Shown here piece after piece: positions 20,182 to 24,717 of a DNA stretch of 24,717 nt. Position 1 is the first letter of the stretch; each line of letters starts with the position of its first letter. Both the position numbers and the translations under genes were made by a program. Where the stretch lies: positions 1 to 24,717 of IMG/VR virus record IMGVR_UViG_3300027736_000237; one strand, 5' to 3'. Below the pieces are notes generated by a model. It did no database searches. It saw only the letters and a program-made list of their open reading frames with translations, and was not told the DNA's origin. The stretch is from a virus.

Positions 20182-20946
20182 TTAATTTTTGCCGCCCCAC
20201 TGTTGTGCCATTGCATCAGCAATTCCTTGGTAAGTCCTGCTCCTGATTTTCCACCTATCGTCGGTTGGCGCAAGCTTATTCTGCCCTGAATCAACTTGAT
20301 TTCCCCATCGTTTTTTTCCATTAACTATACGAGGTGGGTAAATTTTAGTAGGCACCAATAACGGAAGATTTTTTAACCAAATACATGTCGCCTTGCTCGC
20401 ATCACTTCCAAATTGCCATGGTTGAATTATTTGATCTGATTTGCGGATACGAGTCGAAATACATCCGATTGGATTCTCAAGGGCAATCATATGAATCGGA
20501 GCATCCATGAGCGACTTGACGAACTCTAATGCCTCTTCTGTTTTTTCTGATCTTCCAGCAGTCCTAGAGTTCCAGTGCATTCCAGAAGCACAAAGATAAG
20601 TGCATGGAGGATGAGCAATCATCAGATCCCAATGAGGATGATCAATAGGTCTTCCAAACAAAATTCCATTCTTCTCAATGTACTCGATGCCATCTTGAGT
20701 TGGTCCAATACACGAACACTCTGACAAATCAACATCTCTTGAATGACACCAACCACTGCCATCGGGATCACATTGTGATGTAAACTGCACTGGTTCCCAT
20801 CCTTCGAGCATATGTCTAACATCACCCTCGTAGTGTGCTCCAATCGATTCAGATGGCAACAAATCGCATGACCAAGCATCATGTCCAGCAGACTTAAAAG
20901 CATCCCTAACAACACCACTATACTCACAAGCAACTAAAACTCTCAT
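20182..20946 (-). CDS. DNA cytosine methyltransferase-like phage protein
   Basis: The N-terminus MRVLVACEYSGVVRDAF and the following GHDAWSCDLLPSE form the SAM-binding start (motif I type) of a phage family commonly annotated as DNA (cytosine-5) methylase. WDLMIAHPPCTYL contains the PPC (113-115) of motif IV, whose Cys115 is the expected nucleophile. ALENPIG holds an ENP (157-159) in place of the usual ENV of motif VI. The length (254 aa) is short; the usual target-recognition domain is reduced or absent, so true methylation is uncertain. An insert at about 54-100 has four cysteines (C59, C67, C77, C79), possibly a zinc site. A likely role is protecting phage DNA against host restriction or modifying cytosine. 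Confidence 0.75.
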   Translation of the reverse strand: MRVLVACEYSGVVRDAFKSAGHDAWSCDLLPSESIGAHYEGDVRHMLEGWEPVQFTSQCDPDGSGWCHSRDVDLSECSCIGPTQDGIEYIEKNGILFGRPIDHPHWDLMIAHPPCTYLCASGMHWNSRTAGRSEKTEEALEFVKSLMDAPIHMIALENPIGCISTRIRKSDQIIQPWQFGSDASKATCIWLKNLPLLVPTKIYPPRIVNGKKRWGNQVDSGQNKLAPTDDRWKIRSRTYQGIADAMAQQWGGKN

Positions 20947-21021
20947 CTTGTCCTTATTTTTATTATTATATTGTCATTATAAATAGACTCCTTTTAATTT
21001 ATTTTTAAAATAAAAACAGAA

Positions 21022-22554
21022 TCAATCAATTGGATTTGATGGATCTTGTTTCTTTTTCTTACCTTTCTTTAAATTGTTATCATTAGTAACAGCGGCGTTA
21101 TCAGATGTAACACTATAAGTGTTAGCATCTTGTTGAGCTTTATTGTGCATCTTATTTTTATATTTATCAAAATCTATTTCAGATAGGGTGAGTATTTCGT
21201 CATTGTATTCTACTGGGAAATGGTATCTACTTTTACCATTTCTACTTTTGATAACGAATATTCTGCCAACTTTAGCACTAGCTTCATCTGTAGTTCTATT
21301 GATAGACCATAGACCATCAAGAGGCTTAAACATGTCAAAAGATGCTCCAATGTTACCTTCTTCAATGAACTCCGATGAAGACAATTCGGCAGCTGATTTA
21401 TTCGGCTGCATTGCAGTAAAGACAACCATTTTCTTTTCACAAGCAAGTCCTCTTAAGTCACGAATAATTCTATACTTTGATTCCCAAACAGGAACTCCGG
21501 GAGTATCTTTCATTTCACCGGGATAATCTACTATCAATACATCGGGAACAAATCCGTATAATTCCAATTGATTCATATAAGCTCTAATATCATTTACATC
21601 AATACTTCCGGCAGGAAACTGTTTGACAACCAATCTATTCTTATCTTCGTATTCAAGCCCCTTATATTCAAGAATATTTTTAATTTCTTCCTTTTGACTG
21701 ACAAGTTTACCAAAAGGCATTCCAGAATAAACTGAAGTAAATCTTTTGGAAATTGAAACCCAATCCATTTCAACAGAAACAAAAGCTACTTTAAAGCCTT
21801 TGTTTACATTTTCAACAGCAGTCTTAACCAAGGCTAATGATTTACCAACACCGGGAAGAGCGATGTAAGCGTAAATTTCTCCACGACGAGGTCCACCACC
21901 AGATAGTTCAAAATCAATTGATAAAAATCCTGATGTAAATTTATCGACTCTTTCTTCATCCTTGGTTAATTCGTTAAAAAACTGATCAATTTGCGTAAAA
22001 TATTGGAAGCCTGCATCGAAAGTCTTGGAAACTAACATGCAATTACGGAATCTTTCATAAACTTTAGCCCATGTTTCTTCTGAATCAGGATTCTTCTTAA
22101 GATCCCTTTGTGATTCCTCCATTGCTATCCTAAGACTTTGAATCTTAGAAAAATTAACCAATTTATTGAAAAGAATATCTCTTGATGCTTGATTAGGAAT
22201 AAAGAATTCATACAAAGACTGAAATTCTGATCTGTAATAAACTTTAATAGAATCTGGCTTATCTCTTACTTTTTCAAGTAAATCATTTTCTAATATTTGC
22301 TTATCAGGTATACCAGTAGGATATTCTTCAAATAATTTAAATAATATTTTACAAGCTTCTACATGAACCTCATTGGAGAAATATTCTGGAGAAATTAAAG
22401 CTTTTCCTTGGATAAGGAAATTTCTGTCAGTTAATAAAATACCAAGAATTCTTCGTTGGAAATTCTCATCCCAACGAAATTTAGCCTGAGTATTCTGTTG
22501 TTGAAGCATATTCTCCAACAACTTTTGCTGATCTTCTGTCAGTTTAACTTCCAT
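21022..22554 (-). CDS. Replicative DNA helicase, DnaB/gp41 type
   Basis: The 510-aa protein has an N-terminal helical domain (about 28-175), a linker and a RecA-like motor from about 205. Motifs: SGFLSIDFELSGGGPRRGEI leading to Walker A ALPGVGKS (232-239, Lys238); VSVEMD (259-264, with the catalytic Glu262); Walker B DVLIVDY (338-344); TAMQPNKSA (sensor-like); and VIKSRNGKSRYHFPVEYN, a C-terminal Arg-finger type segment. This fits the hexameric helicase that travels on the lagging strand. The C-terminus is a polar lysine-rich tail. It shares an operon with the 184-aa gene at 22569, fourteen bases upstream, and probably works with the polymerase and ssb. Confidence 0.93.
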   Translation of the reverse strand: MEVKLTEDQQKLLENMLQQQNTQAKFRWDENFQRRILGILLTDRNFLIQGKALISPEYFSNEVHVEACKILFKLFEEYPTGIPDKQILENDLLEKVRDKPDSIKVYYRSEFQSLYEFFIPNQASRDILFNKLVNFSKIQSLRIAMEESQRDLKKNPDSEETWAKVYERFRNCMLVSKTFDAGFQYFTQIDQFFNELTKDEERVDKFTSGFLSIDFELSGGGPRRGEIYAYIALPGVGKSLALVKTAVENVNKGFKVAFVSVEMDWVSISKRFTSVYSGMPFGKLVSQKEEIKNILEYKGLEYEDKNRLVVKQFPAGSIDVNDIRAYMNQLELYGFVPDVLIVDYPGEMKDTPGVPVWESKYRIIRDLRGLACEKKMVVFTAMQPNKSAAELSSSEFIEEGNIGASFDMFKPLDGLWSINRTTDEASAKVGRIFVIKSRNGKSRYHFPVEYNDEILTLSEIDFDKYKNKMHNKAQQDANTYSVTSDNAAVTNDNNLKKGKKKKQDPSNPID

Positions 22555-22568
22555 GCTAAAAAAATCCT

Positions 22569-23123
22569 TTAGATGTACAGGTGTTCATGTTCACTTAAGG
22601 AAACTTGTCCTACACGGATAGTTTTCTCTTTAGTGATTTTCTTCCCAACATGACGAGCAGCATTCCATATTATCTGCTTCGTGTAAATAATAAATTTCGT
22701 GTTGATGATGAGTTTCAAATTAATATCAGGTCGTTCTTGTAGTGGAACAAATTTTTTAACTAATTTTTCCAAAATTTCTTCTTGAGGTTCACCAAATTTG
22801 CGACGATAGGCACCGTGATGTGTTTTATTTTTCCATAAATCCTTTAATGAATCAAATAATTTCTTAAATATTCCTTCTTGAGGAACATGTTTTTCCAATA
22901 TATCAAAAGATGACTCAATATAAGTTTGTCTCTTATAATAACTTCCAGCTCTTAAAACAGACATAAGAAGTTCTTGTTTAATATCTTCTACATCTAATTG
23001 GTGATTATTGCGGGAATTGTTAGAAATTAATTGCCAACTGGCATAAAGACATAATTGTCCAAATTTCTCTTCTAGTTCTTTAAATTCCTCTGCGTTAATC
23101 TTAAACATCTGAAATATTGTCAT
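22569..23123 (-). CDS. Unknown protein (184 aa), weakly sigma-factor-like
   Basis: A strong ribosome binding site (AAGGAGG) precedes the ATG at 23123. The segment KFGQLCLYASWQLISNN followed by DVEDIKQELLMSVLRAGSYY (residues about 20-63) looks like sigma-70 region 2, where an acidic D-x-x-D-x-x-Q-E helix binds polymerase. Then KRQTY and a long charged helical part follow. The last third (INTKFIIYTKQIIWNAARHVG, then KKITKEKTIRVGQVSLSEHEH) may be a second helical domain. It could be a phage late sigma factor, which would suit the AT-rich late-type boxes seen here, but similarity is weak. It sits directly upstream of the replicative helicase. Confidence 0.6.
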   Translation of the reverse strand: MTIFQMFKINAEEFKELEEKFGQLCLYASWQLISNNSRNNHQLDVEDIKQELLMSVLRAGSYYKRQTYIESSFDILEKHVPQEGIFKKLFDSLKDLWKNKTHHGAYRRKFGEPQEEILEKLVKKFVPLQERPDINLKLIINTKFIIYTKQIIWNAARHVGKKITKEKTIRVGQVSLSEHEHLYI

Positions 23124-23154
23124 TTCAAGTACCTCCTTGATAGCTGTAGACGCA

Positions 23155-23182
23155 ATGCTAGTCTTAATTTTAATAGAGTCAA
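23155..23182 (-). promoter_or_regulatory. Probable sigma-70 promoter upstream of the 22569-23123 gene
   Basis: Minus strand TTGACT (23177-23182), 16 bases, TAGCAT (23155-23160). The -35 overlaps the stop of the polymerase gene. The -35 hexamer is the same as in the helicase and polymerase promoters. Confidence 0.5.
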
Positions 23183-24489
23183 ATTTCAGAGTAATTTTTC
23201 AAAAATGCTAAATTTTCACCAAATTTGATATCAACAAAAAGTCTCAATGGTCTGTATTCAGAAAATTCTTTCTGTAAAACATCTTTTATTTGATTCACTG
23301 AAGAACTAAGTTTTTCTTTTTTGATAGAAAAAACAAAACAGTCATGAATTGAAAATAATAATCTGAAATCTTTGTTTTCAATTGATTGAACATCATTCAT
23401 CTTCATAAAACAAAAGACAGCAGCTGGAGAATGAACAGAAAAGTTCATTGCTTTGTAACCATCATTTTCACTAAAGCTTTTCTTTCTCTTAAAATAATCA
23501 AAACAATGACCAACATTGTCAGCTTGAGCCATTTGTTGTGTCACATAGTCAAATGCTTTGCTAAATAAAGACTTTATTTTTCTCAAGTAAATTTGTGATT
23601 CATTAATAGAACAACCTAGAGATTCAGATAGCTTAGATGCAGAAATACCATAAATTGTTGGTAAAAATAACTTCTTACCTAAATCTTTATAGTTCTTATC
23701 TTCAAAATTATTTAAATCAAGAACATATTGAGCTATCTGCTCATAGGGATGACCTGTGTTATACAATAGTGTATTCAAGTTAGCATCATTACTCAAAAAT
23801 GCTAACACATATAACTCTAGTGCTTTAAAGTCAAAAGATACAAATATTTCGTCTTCTGGTAAAGCAAAATTTACCTTAATTTCATGTGTTAAACTATGTG
23901 GATTAAAATTTTTACTTGAAATTAATTTAGAGTTAAGTCTACCATTTTCTTGAAATCTAGATGAATAGTAAGGATAAACAAGTGTAGCTTCGTTATCTAA
24001 AATGATTCCTTGATTTTCCATATGTGGAATTGTATGACAAAGTAATTTCTGAAACACATTGGTATAAATCTTAATATTTTCTGATTTAATAAATTTCAAA
24101 AAAGTTGAAATTATATCACTTAATTTTTCAAAAGAACAACTTATATCGTTGTAGTCAACAAACCAATTTAAGTCAAAAAACACTTTAAAATCAATTAATT
24201 TTCTGCAATTTTGTTTTAGGCAAAATGATTGAAAAAGCTTGGTATTTAAGCAAATTATTGGTCGATTATATTCTGCTAAACAATTCACAATATGGTGTAC
24301 AAATGAACATGTGTTGTTTTGATGTAATTTTATTTCAAATTCAGAACCCTTTGGTCCATGGAACTTTATGTGAAGTAAAAGATTTTTCTTGTCTGTTAAA
24401 TCAGGTTCATTTAAAATTTCCAAATAAATAAATGGCTCGACACAAAATGTGTCGTAAATTTTTTCAAAAGTAGTTTTGTCAATGTTCAC
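23179..24489 (-). CDS. Short family A DNA polymerase (palm and fingers, no recognisable exonuclease)
   Basis: The family A motifs lie in the C-terminal half: an NGRLNSKLIS stretch like the TGRLSS element before motif A; motif A FVSFDFKALELYVLAFLS (Asp220, Glu225); motif B KKLFLPTIYG (Lys272 or 273, Tyr280-Gly281); YKAMNFSVHSPAA like the conserved NxxxQ-x-x-A-A helix; motif C FSIHDCFVF (His382-Asp383). At 436 residues it is shorter than most phage polymerases (about 600-700). The first 150 residues have a faint exonuclease-like pattern (ICLNTKLFQ, IDFKVFFDLNWF) without its catalytic carboxylates, so proofreading is probably absent or on another protein. The GTG start at 24489 sits 7 bases after a -10, implying a leaderless message. 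A T4-like phage with family A rather than family B polymerase is notable. Confidence 0.88.
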   Translation of the reverse strand: MNIDKTTFEKIYDTFCVEPFIYLEILNEPDLTDKKNLLLHIKFHGPKGSEFEIKLHQNNTCSFVHHIVNCLAEYNRPIICLNTKLFQSFCLKQNCRKLIDFKVFFDLNWFVDYNDISCSFEKLSDIISTFLKFIKSENIKIYTNVFQKLLCHTIPHMENQGIILDNEATLVYPYYSSRFQENGRLNSKLISSKNFNPHSLTHEIKVNFALPEDEIFVSFDFKALELYVLAFLSNDANLNTLLYNTGHPYEQIAQYVLDLNNFEDKNYKDLGKKLFLPTIYGISASKLSESLGCSINESQIYLRKIKSLFSKAFDYVTQQMAQADNVGHCFDYFKRKKSFSENDGYKAMNFSVHSPAAVFCFMKMNDVQSIENKDFRLLFSIHDCFVFSIKKEKLSSSVNQIKDVLQKEFSEYRPLRLFVDIKFGENLAFLKNYSEI

Positions 24490-24525
24490 AAAGAAAAATC
24501 TACGCTAATTCACAACGAAAGTCAA
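24490..24525 (-). promoter_or_regulatory. Sigma-70 promoter giving a leaderless polymerase mRNA
   Basis: Minus strand TTGACT (24520-24525), 17 bases, TAGATT (24497-24502), then 7 bases to the GTG start. Transcription should begin at or within one or two bases of the start codon. Confidence 0.65.
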
Positions 24526-24571
24526 AAAGAATTTTGTTTAACTTTGGCACACTTTTTGCTTCGTGCGGAGA

Positions 24572-24704
24572 AATATAAGTTATTATATATACATTCCCAA
24601 TTACTTCGTAATTGGGAATGCTTTAGTTTAAGCAGTAACAATATTTACTCTTCGCTTCGCTCAGAGTAAATAAGTTACTGCTTAACAAAAATATAACTTA
24701 AATT
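24572..24704. repeat. Large composite inverted-repeat structure (outer arm enclosing two hairpins)
   Basis: Hairpin 1 is a perfect 13-bp stem (CATTCCCAATTAC at 24592-24604 with its complement at 24608-24620, 3-base loop). Hairpin 2 spans 24628-24685, with a 12-bp outer stem (TTAAGCAGTAAC / GTTACTGCTTAA) and, after a small bulge, a 10-bp inner stem (TATTTACTCT / AGAGTAAATA). An outer arm pairs 24572-24583 with 24693-24704 (11 of 12). The whole can fold as a three-way cruciform. No gene is seen in 24490-24717. Confidence 0.75.
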
Positions 24705-24717
24705 AAAAAAATTATTG

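Noticed and set aside
20109-20321. 70-aa open frame on the minus strand
   Set aside because: It lies mostly inside the methylase-like gene in another frame, with no ribosome binding site or recognisable feature.
20947-21000. Promoter for the methylase-like gene (two TATAAT sequences)
   Set aside because: The region is extremely AT-rich and no acceptable -35 lies at 16-18 bases from either, so I did not annotate it.

Overview
This AT-rich window looks like part of a large lytic tailed-phage genome with a T4-like way of life. The evidence is a recombination-dependent replication set on the minus strand: a gp32-type ssDNA-binding protein with zinc ligands, a UvsX-type RecA with a UvsX-like Walker A, a DnaB/gp41-type helicase and a family A DNA polymerase. 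With these go phage nucleotide-metabolism enzymes (ThyX, dCMP deaminase, a gp1-like dNMP kinase), a Ski2-like helicase, a DNA cytosine methylase-like protein and PD-(D/E)xK nucleases. No rRNA, tRNA, CRISPR array, transposase or integrase was seen. The host cannot be named. The secreted proteins, the papain-like protease and a HldE homologue suggest a Gram-negative-type envelope.

Layout. 1-850: a partial ORF, two small coupled minus-strand genes and a 41-aa membrane peptide. 842-2224 (-): a HldE-like heptose kinase/adenylyltransferase. 2260-5938 (+): a proline-rich protein, then a tight four-gene cassette (secreted beta-rich protein, papain-fold cysteine protease, helical protein with a KYGP-type repeat, small secreted lysine-rich protein), ended by a double hairpin. 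5968-7639: a membrane-anchored protein (-), a small cysteine-rich protein (+) and ThyX (-). 7833-9066 (-): a three-gene overlapping operon. 9085-10605: a zinc-finger/TnsA-like nuclease (+), dNMP kinase (-) and a cysteine-rich protein (+). 10589-24489 (-): the replication, recombination and nucleotide block, in several transcription units with intrinsic terminators. 24490-24717: noncoding DNA with the polymerase promoter and a large cruciform-capable structure.

Most interesting theme: seven proteins, in three clusters, start with a short segment of the form M-x-x-F-x-x-(Y/F/W)...(I/L/M)-x-E. This matches the T4 capsid-targeting sequence that ends at the prohead-protease site (I/L)-x-E. An eighth protein carries the same pattern at its C-terminus. 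I read these as candidate internal head proteins, packaged with the DNA, processed and perhaps injected into the host. This scattered set, mostly unknown in function, is the best candidate for an undescribed system here.

Regulation visible in the sequence: sigma-70-like promoters (TTGACT or TTGCAT, 16-17 bases, then a -10) sit 6-7 bases from a start codon, implying leaderless mRNAs for the polymerase, dNMP kinase and Ski2-like helicase. An AGGTT-type box lies 18-20 bases upstream of the uvsX, ssb and dCMP deaminase starts. AT boxes resembling the T4 late promoter precede several presumed structural or packaged genes.
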